Source: Reticulitermes speratus (Eukaryota; Arthropoda; Insecta; Blattodea; Rhinotermitidae). From it: a DNA stretch of 64,000 bases. Positions within the stretch are counted from its first letter, which is position 1, and each line of letters starts with the position of its first letter. Positions 55,500 to 64,000 of this stretch are shown piece by piece. Below the pieces are notes generated by a model. The model had not been told where the DNA came from and ran no database searches. It saw nothing but the letters and a program-made list of their open reading frames with translations. A program made the position numbers and the translations under genes. The stretch lies in the NCBI GenBank assembly GCA_021186555.1, contig JAJKFL010000006.1:40483478-40547477 (forward strand), given 5' to 3'.

Positions 55500-55713
55500 C
55501 AACAGATATCATAAATGCATGTAAAATGCCCGTTATTTTGGGTCCGATTTTAAACCAAGCTTAAATTTTGTCGACAGATTCTAGTAAAAACCCAAACAGA
55601 AAGTTTTACGAAAATCCGGCCTGCGGAAGCAAAGTTGTTCCGTGCGGAAGGACATACGGACAGACGTCACGAAGCTAATAGTCGCTTTTTTGCAACTTCG
55701 CGAACGCGCCTAA
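55500..55713 (+). repeat. Interspersed family E, 3' part
   Basis: GAAAATCCGGCCTGCGGAAG, GTTGTTCCGTGCGGAAGGAC, then GCTAATAGTCGCTTTTTTGC and CGCGAACGCGCCTAAAAG correspond to the 3' half of the family. Confidence 0.75.
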
Positions 55714-56305
55714 AAGGCACATCTTGCAGGATATATCCAGGCTCACACTTGAAACTACGGCGCTCTGTCGCTAAGGACATATAACTACTTTGACATTTCA
55801 ACGAATATCTCACCATAAAACAAATATGCTGAACTGTAGTCACGTAAGGAAGTGTCGTCCGCGAAATTTTCTGTTCAAATGCACTTCTACATATAGTTCA
55901 CAGTGTGTGTAAATGGCAGTCAGATTCTGTCACCTCATCGGTCGGCCCTGGCGGTTATTACCGTCGCCGACCCCACGCGTTTCATATTTCTTTACATATG
56001 TTACACCCAGTGATATATCAGAACAGCGAAAATGCTTGGCAACTGTCCAAACATACGCTACATATCACAATAACACCTGTTCAAATCGAGACCCTCCCGA
56101 ACACCTGTCAAACAATGCCAACTGCAGACTGGACAAAACTCTTTGCCAACTTCGTAAGATGCCCTGGAACGTACGTGAACTCATGTAGGCTACCTCTATA
56201 ACGGGTTGTTCCTGCCATAAAGAAACACATGAGGTCATTCTGTCAATACTCAGAGCGTGCCTCTTTAAACTTCAAAGTTACGGGTTAACAAAATGATACA
56301 GTACA
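55714..56305. other. pyd intron, no recognised feature
   Basis: Nothing recognised. Confidence 0.45.
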
Positions 56306-56309
56306 ACAC

Positions 56310-56585
56310 AAACCGGAAGGTCGCGGGTTCGATTCCCGAAGGTGTCATTGGAATTTTTCATTGACATAATCCTTTCGGCCACACTATGACCCTGGGGTCG
56401 ACTCAGCCTCTAACAGAAATGAGTACAAGGAGTATTTCCTGGGGAATAGAGGCGGCCAGTGCGTAGGGCTGACAACCTTACACCTTCATGTGCCGATTGT
56501 CTAGAAATCTGGGAGCCTCAAACTCCTGGAACCCTCAGGGCCTGTCCAGGCCTGTAATGGGATTGCTTTACCTTTACCTTTTACA
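56310..56585 (+). mobile_element. SINE C, 5' truncated
   Basis: Begins within the head at AACCGGAAGGTCGCGGGTTC (B-box GGTTCGATTCC). Body CCTGGGGTCGACTCAGCCTC, end GGCCTGTCCAGGCCTGTAAT with TTTACCTTTACC. Confidence 0.85.
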
Positions 56586-56729
56586 ACACCTGCACAGCAA
56601 AACGAAAGACTATTTCTTGAATGTATTCCGTATGCAACTGTACTTAATAACATACAATCACAGTACACAAATATAAATGTATCCTCTACTTACATAACAT
56701 CACAATACACAAATATAAATAAAAGTAAG

Positions 56730-56990
56730 GCTATCCCTAACAGACCTGGACAGGCCCTTAGGGTTCCAGAATTTCTAGACAATGGGCACATGAAGGTGGC
56801 AAGGTTGTCAACCCAAGGCACCGGTCGCCTTTACCCCCCAGGAGATACTCCTGGTACTCATTTCTGTTACAGGCTGAGTCGAACATAGGCCCATAGTGCG
56901 CCTGAAAGGATTAAGTCAATCAAAAATCCCAATGACCCCACGGGGAATCGAACGCGCGACCTTCCGGCTTGTAGCGTATTGTCTCAACAA
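56730..56990 (-). mobile_element. SINE C, minus orientation
   Basis: The minus-strand B-box region GCGCGTTCGATTCCCCGTGG, then CGACTCAGCCTGTAACAGAA and GGGCCTGTCCAGGTCTGTTA. Confidence 0.85.
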
Positions 56991-58175
56991 ATGTAAACGT
57001 AACCTTTATTGACATACCAGTTTCCTTCATGTTTCATACCTAGGACAATCATCGGATAATTCTTAATTAACTCACAAAGGAAGAATAGTGAAAGTTTTAT
57101 ATTTCTTTAAGATTCTGAAGACAGTATATCGCATTTAAGGTTGTTTCTTGGACTCTGTCCATCGTCTGGTGTTTTAACATTAATAGATGTAACGCAGAAT
57201 AAACAGTAAATAAAGCACTTCTTCAGGCTGCAATAAGATCTACTCAGTTGGGCCGGATGCGCAAAACTACTCTCAGTCTGGGTCTAATCGTGATTTCTGT
57301 GCCAACATAGCAACTATTTCCTCTTGATACAACCTGCACGTACCACTGACGGCAAATTTTCATTGTAATACAGTATAGTATCCAACTTCCAAACTCATGA
57401 ACTCATTAAGTTTTCATGAGGTCGACGCAAAACAGAATCGACAGGCGAAATTAATTTTAATATCAGTGCACTTTGACTACGGCAAACCGGCTCACGCCTT
57501 TGCGAGGCTGCGACAATATTCCTGTCACACAAATACCGGGAACTCAGCGCGCACGTATGCAACAGGTACTGTTACAGGCTACATGACCGGGGAATCGAGG
57601 TTTGATGACTAGGAGGGACAGAACTTCTAGGGTCCAGGCCAGCTCTGGGGCCCGCTATGCCCCCTGTACAATAGGTAAAGTGGCCACAGCGTGAAGCTAA
57701 ACCCCCCATATGTCTTTATGATGTAGTGATCTATTAATGGGGCACATAGATACCTTTGCCCTTTTCCTTATCAGAACATTAATTATCAAATGGTTCATCA
57801 GAAGCACGCTTCGGTGTTTAAACAGTTTCGTAAAGTCTTAAGTCTAGAATTATATAGGCAATGTAAGGTATGAACTCAATATCCATGACACATGTGAATA
57901 CTGGACACCTGGCTGAAAAGCTGGCCAAAGCAGCACATTCCGAACAAATTAACATTCATATCATGTCGCACGGCCCTACCGCTAGATGGCATGAGAGTAA
58001 ACCAACACAAAAATGGCGGCGAAATTTGCGACTATCAAACACATGCACGTCTCGGAATGTATCAAAGAAGGGAACTTCCACGTGGCAAGCAGGAATGTTG
58101 ATTTTTTATAGAGAACACTTTGCGCTGAAATTTAAATGGGCAGTTTGCTACCTAAAAACACAAAAATTAAATTAA
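56991..58175. other. Intron with old SINE B trace near 57610-57710
   Basis: GGTCCAGGCCAGCTCTGGGG and CCCCCTGTACAATAGGTAAA resemble the SINE B body in plus orientation, strongly diverged. The rest is unrecognised. Confidence 0.4.
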
Positions 58176-58179
58176 ATAC

Positions 58180-58680
58180 ACAGACCTATAATTTTCTCTG
58201 TTGTTTTACGGGTGTGAAATTTGGTCTTTCATATTAAAGGAAGAAAGCAGGATGAGGAGTTTCGACAACACGGTGCTGAGGAAGAGTCTTGGGACTAAAA
58301 AGGACGAAGTAACAAGAGGCTTAGAAAGAAAACTGTATAAAGGAGCTTCCTGATTTGTTCGCCTCGCCAAATACTATTAGGGTAATCAAATCAAAGACGA
58401 CGTGGCCATGGCATGTGGCACATATGGTAGGGAAGCAAAATGCTCACAGGGTTTGGTTGGAAAACCGGAAGGAAAAAGTCCGCTTTGAAGACCTCGGCAT
58501 ACATCGATGACATTAAAATGGATCTTAAAAGGAAACAGGATGAGATGTAGACCCGACTCATGTGGCTCAGGACAGGGACAAGTGGTGGGCTGTTGTGAAC
58601 ACGGTAATGAACCTTTGGGTGCAATATAATGCGGGTAATTTCTTGACTAGCTGAGGAACTACAAGTCCCCCAAGAAGGAT
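58180..58680 (+). pseudogene. LINE C-terminal remnant (second RTE-like family)
   Basis: Recognisable pieces: VLRKSLGTKKDEVTRG, then LVGKPEGKSPL and the tail region (aagtggtgggctgttgtgaac, aatgaacctttgggtg). They match the common insect LINE ending GxKxDEVTxEW...VGKPEGKRPLGRPRRRWEDNIxMDL...W. Several frameshifts and stops. Confidence 0.68.
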
Positions 58681-58945
58681 TGTACCCCAGTCGTTATGGC
58701 TATCAGCAGCATACTTGGACACACTACTTGTTTCGCTGTGCACACTCCTATACTGTACAGCTCTTGAAGGACACTGGCATCATGATTCGCTGAGTATGCA
58801 TGGTGTGAACTGACAACACTTGTAGAAACACAATCTTCAATATACAGTATTTATTTTATATTATCTTCACCGTGTATTTTTAACAATTCACAAATCACAC
58901 ACCAACGAAATGCACTATATTATTTTTCACTTTTTTATTCTTCAA

Positions 58946-58986
58946 CCCCAACATGTTTCAACCCTTACAGGGTCATCTTCAGGGGG
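58946..58986 (-). ncRNA. Hammerhead ribozyme-like motif
   Basis: Minus strand: CCCC/GGGG stem I, core CTGAAGA, inserted T, stem II GACCC-TGTAA-GGGTT (one G-U, four Watson-Crick), GAAA, stem III A-C/G-T around AT, cleavage nucleotide T. Confidence 0.66.
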
Positions 58987-59290
58987 CTCGTAGTCTACAT
59001 TTACTTTGCATCCATTGTTATCTGCTATTATGTTTTGTATCACATATAGTCAAGTTTCATATTACAGTAATTTACAATTTTGTCTTTAAATATATAAAAA
59101 ACACATTATAATATCCTTACATAAGATTCGTCAATATTTTCGTAGTAAAAGGATAAAATGAAGCTAATTAGTTTTTAAAGATTAATCTTCTACCACTAGC
59201 TTGTTATTGGCAGTTGGTTCAGTATGTATGGTTAAACAGTCCAGTTTGTGTTGTAAGGTCCAGTGGTGCGGTGTAAATGTAGACTACGAG

Positions 59291-59333
59291 CCCCCTGAAG
59301 ATGACCCTGTATGGGTTGAAACATATCTAGGGG
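59291..59333 (+). ncRNA. Hammerhead-like motif with damaged stem III
   Basis: CCCC, CTGAAGA, T, GACCC-TGTAT-GGGTT, GAAA, then CATATCTA where a C-C mismatch breaks the second stem III pair, then GGGG. Confidence 0.55.
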
Positions 59334-59400
59334 TTGAAGAATAAAAAAAGTGAAAATATAGTGCATTTCGTTGGTGTGTAATTTGTGATACAGTATTTAA

Positions 59401-59869
59401 TTCAACTAACTGCACATGTAAACATAACTATTTGTTATTTTGTGATGTTCCTCCTACATGTTCCGGCCCCTACAGGCCAATTACAATTAGCTGGATTATA
59501 GTCAGTCTATTGTACGGAATATGGGATAACGTTACATTTACAATCTGTAATGTTGTTTTGTAATACCTTCTGCAGTAAAAACACCTCGCTTATTTCAGTC
59601 GTCACAACAACAGTTGTTCAATTGAATCACATTCGTTGATACTGTTTACAAGACGTTTCAACCTATGTTGGTCATCATCAGGTCAGAGGCGTCAAGAACA
59701 AAAGCAGACAGTGCGTACAGTGCCGAATTACTCGTACCTGGTTTATGGTTGTTTTGCTGTTATGTTTTGTATATTTGAGGTAATCGTATGTTGGTAGGTT
59801 TTATATTTTTTATAGTTTTTATATTATTTATAGTTTTTATATTATTTATAGTTTTTTATTTTCGGGAAA
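59401..59869. other. Intron with a degenerate hammerhead-like relic near 59651-59695
   Basis: The minus strand reads GACCTGATGATGACC-AACATA-GGTTGAAACGTC, with core and weak stem II but no matching stem I. A TTTATATTATTTATAG direct repeat occurs at 59815-59860. Confidence 0.4.
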
Positions 59870-60192
59870 TATTCACTGTACATAAAAAGTGTGTTTTGAT
59901 TTTCTCTACAACTTTCGTCTCAAACAGTTCTCATACCAAGAAGAATTAAGCGAGATACTACCATAAATGTACATAGGTACATAAGTAAATGTACATAATT
60001 GCCCGTTATTCTTGTCAGATTTTAATGAAATTATGAATTTTCTTGACGGATTTTCGAACAATCAAATATCAAATGCCATGAAAATCCGTCCAGTGGGAGC
60101 CGAGTTGTTCCATGCGGACAGACAGAGAGACACACAGACATAATGAAGCTAATAGTCGCTTTTCGCAATTTTGCGAACGCGCCTAAAAAAAA
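59870..60192 (+). repeat. Interspersed family E, 3' part
   Basis: GTGTGTTTTGATTTTCTCTAC, ATGAAAATCCGTCCAGTGGG, TGTTCCATGCGGACAGACAG, ending TTGCGAACGCGCCTAAAA. Confidence 0.78.
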
Positions 60193-60734
60193 GTGTAGAA
60201 AAGGGGCGGTGGTGATAAAATCTAGTGTATTATGGGAAGAAACTAACAGATAATGTTCGGCTGTGAATGCTAGAAGGCAGTGCGGTCTCGTCCTTCTGCT
60301 AAAGGTAATCTGAAAGAACGGAGTGATGGGAAATAGAGACCAAATGTCATCAACATAATTAAAAGTTCAGTTCCGACGGCACAGAAAATAAACACTTCGC
60401 CCACAATACAAAGATCGTTCTAATGCTGATTAGGAAAAATCGCTGTTTCTTTCTGAGCGCCATATAAACATATAAGTATAATCTGTGGAAAAAACGGAGT
60501 TTTTAAGTCAGCGTACGTACTATGCATATATAAACTAACCATCGTGCTTCAAATGCTAATCAAGTCCACATATGTGCGAATTTTGAGGTTTGCACAGCAG
60601 TGTATATGAAAATTACGTTCTTCACGGATGACGTTGCGTCACCCGGTAATTGGTTCCCGACGTTTCGAAGTAACGTACTGCCTTCATCTTCAAAGGTCCT
60701 GAGTCAGAGTAGAATTCGCATCTATTTTCATAGG
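60193..60734. other. Intron; diverged fragment of the 9-kb hairpin family near 60640-60715
   Basis: GTAATTGGTTCCCGACGTTTCG and CCTTCATCTTCAAAGGTCCTGA resemble the hairpin arm. Confidence 0.5.
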
Positions 60735-61015
60735 CCATATAGCGTAGTCGGTATAGCGATTCGCTACGGGCTGGACAGTCCGGGGATCTAGTCCCGGTAG
60801 GGGCGAGATTTTCCGCAACTGTCTAGACCGACCCTGGGGCATACCCAGCCTCCTATACAATGCATACCAGATCATTTCCGGGGGTAAAGCGGTCCGGGCG
60901 TGGTGCTAACCACCCACCCTCATCTAGCGCTGAGGTTAAAGACAGAATACAGCTACACCTGTACTCCCCCTCTGTGCCTTCACTGCAGGTTATAGGGTGA
61001 TCTTTACCTTTTACA
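60735..61015 (+). mobile_element. SINE B, plus orientation
   Basis: The head TAGCGTAGTCGGTATAGCGA, then GGGGCGAGATTTTCCGCAAC, TCATCTAGCGCTGAGGTTAA, and end GTGATCTTTACCTTTTAC. Confidence 0.87.
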
Positions 61016-61604
61016 TATCCCTACGCCACGGTGCTCCATTTTGAATCCTCTTCAAATCGCCGCCTCTACAGCCTTCACATGAAACCTGTACAAATGACAC
61101 AGGCAGTAAACATCCTGTGGTTAACATACTAACCTTCTTTCCCTACAGGTTCTGTGGGTGTGTACTGCTACAAAAATTACGCCGTTAAACAACATACGAC
61201 CGATCCAAATTCTGGCACGTATTCACCCACAGCTACTGCTTCATATGTGCTCAGACACAAATTACTTTCCAAAGGTGCAAATTTTCTGTCCCAATAAACG
61301 TGCCAATTACCCCCCCCCCCCCCCCGCTGTGCATCTGCCCCGCCCTTTGCATTCCTGCAGCTCATTCATGCGTTCATCTTTATCGATCCTGCAGGCGGAA
61401 CGCAAGACCCTCTCACATATTCACTCCGATAAATATAGCTTGGAGACGATCTCAAGGAGACTGAGGAAACACGCGAACATCCAGTGCCGACGACCCCCTC
61501 CAGTTTCATGTCGTGAGGGCCTTAAAGGCCTTGGAAATGGGCTTCGACAACACTGCCTAGATTTGCTTTCTGCTTTCTTCAACTACAGGTTAACACTAGC
61601 CTAG
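61016..61604. other. Intron with poly-C run near 61311-61325
   Basis: Nothing else recognised. Confidence 0.45.
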
Positions 61605-62465
61605 TGTACTGCATGTGGATTACAGGCGTATATCTGCAGTTTACTTAAAGTTAGCCAGTAGCTCAGACTACAGGCCTATATATCTGCACTCCATTTGACG
61701 ACAGTCAGCAGCTCAGACTACAGTTTTATATATCTGCACTTTATTTGACGACAGTCAGTAGCTCAGACTACAGGCCTAGATATCTGCTGTTTATTTGACG
61801 ACAGTCAGTAGCTCAGACTACAGGCCTATATATCTGCAGTTCATTTGACGACAGTCAGCAGCTCAGACTACAGTCTTATATATCTGCAGTTTATTTGACG
61901 ACAGTCAGTAGCTCAGACTACAGGCCTATATATCTGCAGTTCATTTGACGACAGTCAGTAGCTCAGACTACAGGCCTATATATCTGCAGTTCATTTGACG
62001 ACAGTCAGTAGCTCAGACTACAGGCCTATATATCTGCAGTTCATTTGACGACAATCAGCAGCTCAGACTAGTCTTATATATCTGCAGTTTATTCGACGAC
62101 AGTCAGTAGCTCAGACTACAGTGTTATATATCTGCAGTTTATTTGGCGACAGCCAGTAGCTCAGACTACAGACCTATATATCTGCAGTTCATTTGACGAC
62201 AGCCAGTAGCTCAGACTACAGTCTTATATATCTGCAGTTTATTTAACGAAAGCCAGTAGCTCAGACTACAGGACTATATAGCTGCAGTTTAGTTAATGAC
62301 AGCCAGTAGCTCAGACTAAAGACGTATATATATGCAGTTTCTTCAGACTACAGGACTATACATCTGCAGTTTATTTAGCGATAGTCAGTACCTCAGACTA
62401 CAGGTCTACATATCTGCAGTTTATACAGCGACAGCCAGCTGCTCAGACTACAGGCGTATATCTTT
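61605..62465. repeat. 50-bp tandem array, about 17 copies
   Basis: The unit spans ACTACAGGCCTATATATCTG, CAGTTCATTTGACGACAGTC and AGTAGCTCAG. GTCTTA / GGCCTA and TTCATTT / TTTATTT variants alternate; units diverge toward the right end (62260-62465). Confidence 0.96.
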
Positions 62466-63080
62466 GAATGACAACGAATGATGAATAAGAACGTGGAAGG
62501 AAAACGGGTGTAGCGTAATTTAAGATATTGCCCCGCCGTTTGCCTACAGGGACAGAGTAAGGCAATGGAAAACCTCACTGGAGGAGAACAGAGCCCGTAG
62601 CCCAGGCCTACACAAGTTGTTATATTGTGCGGGCAACTTCGGAAAAGTCTGATCTGCATGCAGGCAACATGAACTTCAAAATACAAAATCAAGAGTGGAT
62701 AAGCACACGTATGATGTAATGTCACCTGTGTGTTTGTCTATGCATCAAGCAATAATAATTATAAACAGCTGACAACAACAGGAAAATTTATAAAAAAAAG
62801 CACTCCAGTACACCGACTAGGATGTAGCTATTTTAGCGCACTTTTCACAAAATTAATTAGTAATGTAATGTATGTCTCCATAAACAAACAGCTCATACGT
62901 TTTCAAAATTGCTTCGGCATTCTATCTCAGCTTCACCAGGGAAGAGGTAACAGCCTTTTACTCATTTCAAATGACTCCGTGGACAACATAACATAGTGCC
63001 GCATGCAACATGTTGCCCGCGAGCTACGGGTTGAGCTGGCCTGCCGTAGCCTACAACTATACTGACTGAGCTACATCCCA
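62466..63080. other. Intron, no recognised feature
   Basis: Nothing recognised. Confidence 0.45.
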
Positions 63081-63082
63081 AT

Positions 63083-63295
63083 ACACTAAAACCTGTGAAG
63101 TTGGCCACCCTTGCAATTCGACCACCTGTCACAGTTAGCCATACTTTCAAAGTACTGACAAATTCTTATATTACACATGGTCATTACTGCGTAACATGAC
63201 CACCTCTGTACGATGAAACCTGACCACAGTTTCACATTTAGTGCTATGCCTCCATATGTTGGCCAAACTAAAGTGTTGTGTAATGCTTATGTCGT
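63083..63295. mobile_element. Possible pogo-type MITE fragment
   Basis: ACTAAAACCTGTGAAGTTGGCCACC resembles a pogo-family terminus (CTAxAACCTGT...), with internal GACCACCTGT / TGACCACCTCT repeats. The opposite end was not found. Confidence 0.35.
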
Positions 63296-63548
63296 GCCGA
63301 TCCCAGTGGCCGCGCGGTCTAAGGCGTGGGTCTGCGGCCGCTCGTTTACTGGGATTGTGGGTTCGAATCCCACCGGGGGCATGGATATCTGTCTCTTGTG
63401 AGTGTTGTGTGTTGTCAGGTAGAGGTCTCTGCGACGGGCTGGTCACTCGTCCAGAGGAGTCCTACCGAGTGTGGCGTGTCTAAAGTGGGTGAAGCCTCGA
63501 AAAATGAGGCGGCCTAGGCCCTCAAGGGGCTGTCGAGCCAATAAAAAA
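63296..63548 (+). mobile_element. SINE A1, plus orientation, full length
   Basis: Starts GTGCCGATCCCAGTGGCCGC, A-box GGTCTAAGGCGTGGG, B-box GGTTCGAATCC. Body AGGTAGAGGTCTCTGCGACG, tail CTCAAGGGGCTGTCGAGCCA and poly-A. Near-identical flanks TTATGTCGTGCC and TTATGTCGTACC look like a target duplication. Confidence 0.9.
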
Positions 63549-63764
63549 AACGTTTATGTCGTACCGTACATGGGCCGAAATCCTCATTCATTAGCATAAC
63601 TAACTTCTGCTCACTCAACCTCCACCCTTTCTCCACAAGGATATAAAACAGGATAAATTTTCTAGTGAAGACTGACCCATTACTGTACTTTTCTTCCTTC
63701 CTTCTTAGTCTGATCTCTTCTACCTACTCATTGTAGCTGTAGAGGGTTATTGTTGCATCTGATC

Positions 63765-64000
63765 ACACTCAGACACACACACACACTCGGTACGACTCCT
63801 CTGGACAAGTGATCGACCCGTCACAGAGACCTCTACCTGACAACACACAACAGTCACAAGACACAGACATCTATGCCCCCGGCGGGATTCGAACCGGCAA
63901 TCCCGCAAACAAGCGGCCACAGACCCACGCTTTACACCGTGCGGCCACTGGGATCGGCCACAGACCCACGCTTTACACCGTGCGGCCACTGGGATCGGCC
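63765..64000 (-). mobile_element. SINE A1, minus, with tandemly duplicated head
   Basis: The minus-orientation copy contains B-box GGTTCGAATCC (reverse near 63885). Its tRNA-like head unit of 41 bp (63916-63956) is repeated directly at 63957-63997, ending at the window edge. More copies may follow beyond the window. Confidence 0.85.

Larger units (their letters stand above)
58866..59400. mobile_element. Penelope-like terminus, inverted pair
   Basis: The left arm (58887-59006) and right arm (59270-59390) are reverse complements sharing CACACCAACGAAATGCACTA outside and a hammerhead-like motif inside. TTCACCGTGTATTTTTAAC precedes the left arm. The ~260-bp centre is not repeated. Confidence 0.75.

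Noticed and set aside
63296-63390. tRNA gene (A- and B-box present)
   Set aside because: The tRNA-like head has a long 3' body, poly-A and target duplication and recurs as SINE A1; same reasoning for heads at 25658, 30990, 47630, 54159 and 60735.

Overview
This window is animal nuclear DNA. It carries part of one conserved gene on the minus strand, the MAGUK scaffold polychaetoid / ZO-1 (pyd), embedded in very large, repeat-filled introns. Eleven coding exons can be placed between 55182 and 8619. Every junction has a GT donor and an AG acceptor, and all phases match. Together they give one open frame of 674 codons plus 2 nt. The exons run PDZ1 (55010-55182, 30200-30387), PDZ2 (21634-21894), a proline/histidine/serine-rich linker (20149-20481, 19818-19893), PDZ3 (17054-17204, 13885-14036), SH3 (12046-12167, 11012-11184) and the guanylate-kinase-like domain (9432-9603, 8619-8841). 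The 5' end lies above 64000, and the end of the GUK domain plus the C-terminus lies below 1.

The organism is most likely an insect with a large genome. The encoded protein reads like insect Pyd. The repeats (several tRNA-headed SINEs, RTE-like LINE tails, mariner, pogo/Tigger, hAT, Penelope-like elements) fit a polyneopteran such as a cockroach or termite. The order-level guess is inference only.

Region by region. 1-8.6 kb is intronic and has a pogo-type MITE, a SINE and a 1.9-kb inverted-dimer Penelope-like element (PLE) with a GIY-YIG endonuclease remnant. 8.6-22 kb holds nine of the exons, a perfect 90-bp-arm hairpin, a LINE tail and two pogo/Tigger remnants. 22-30 kb has a head-to-head mariner pair, a SINE, a decayed hAT transposase and a PLE inverted pair. 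30-55 kb is one 24.6-kb intron. It contains a 55-bp satellite of about 2.5 kb, 24-bp, 46-bp, 16-bp and 15-bp minisatellites, Tigger fragments, hAT and other MITEs, a LINE reverse-transcriptase fragment, several PLE ends and nested SINEs. 55-64 kb (upstream intron) has more SINEs, a LINE remnant, PLE ends and a 50-bp tandem array.

The most notable signal is a set of short motifs that fold as type I hammerhead ribozymes. Each has short stem I arms, a CUGANGA core, a GC-rich stem II hairpin, GAAA, and a 2-3 bp palindromic stem III before the cleavage nucleotide. They recur at 4.1, 5.8, 29.4, 29.6, 39.5, 39.9, 40.5, 43.6, 50.5, 53.4, 59.0 and 59.3 kb and are associated with PLE termini, often as opposed pairs. 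Stem II sequences differ between copies but pairing is kept. All carry one extra U between the core and stem II, so activity has to be tested. Because many of these repeats are inverted pairs inside pyd introns, the pre-mRNA would contain several long double-stranded hairpins.
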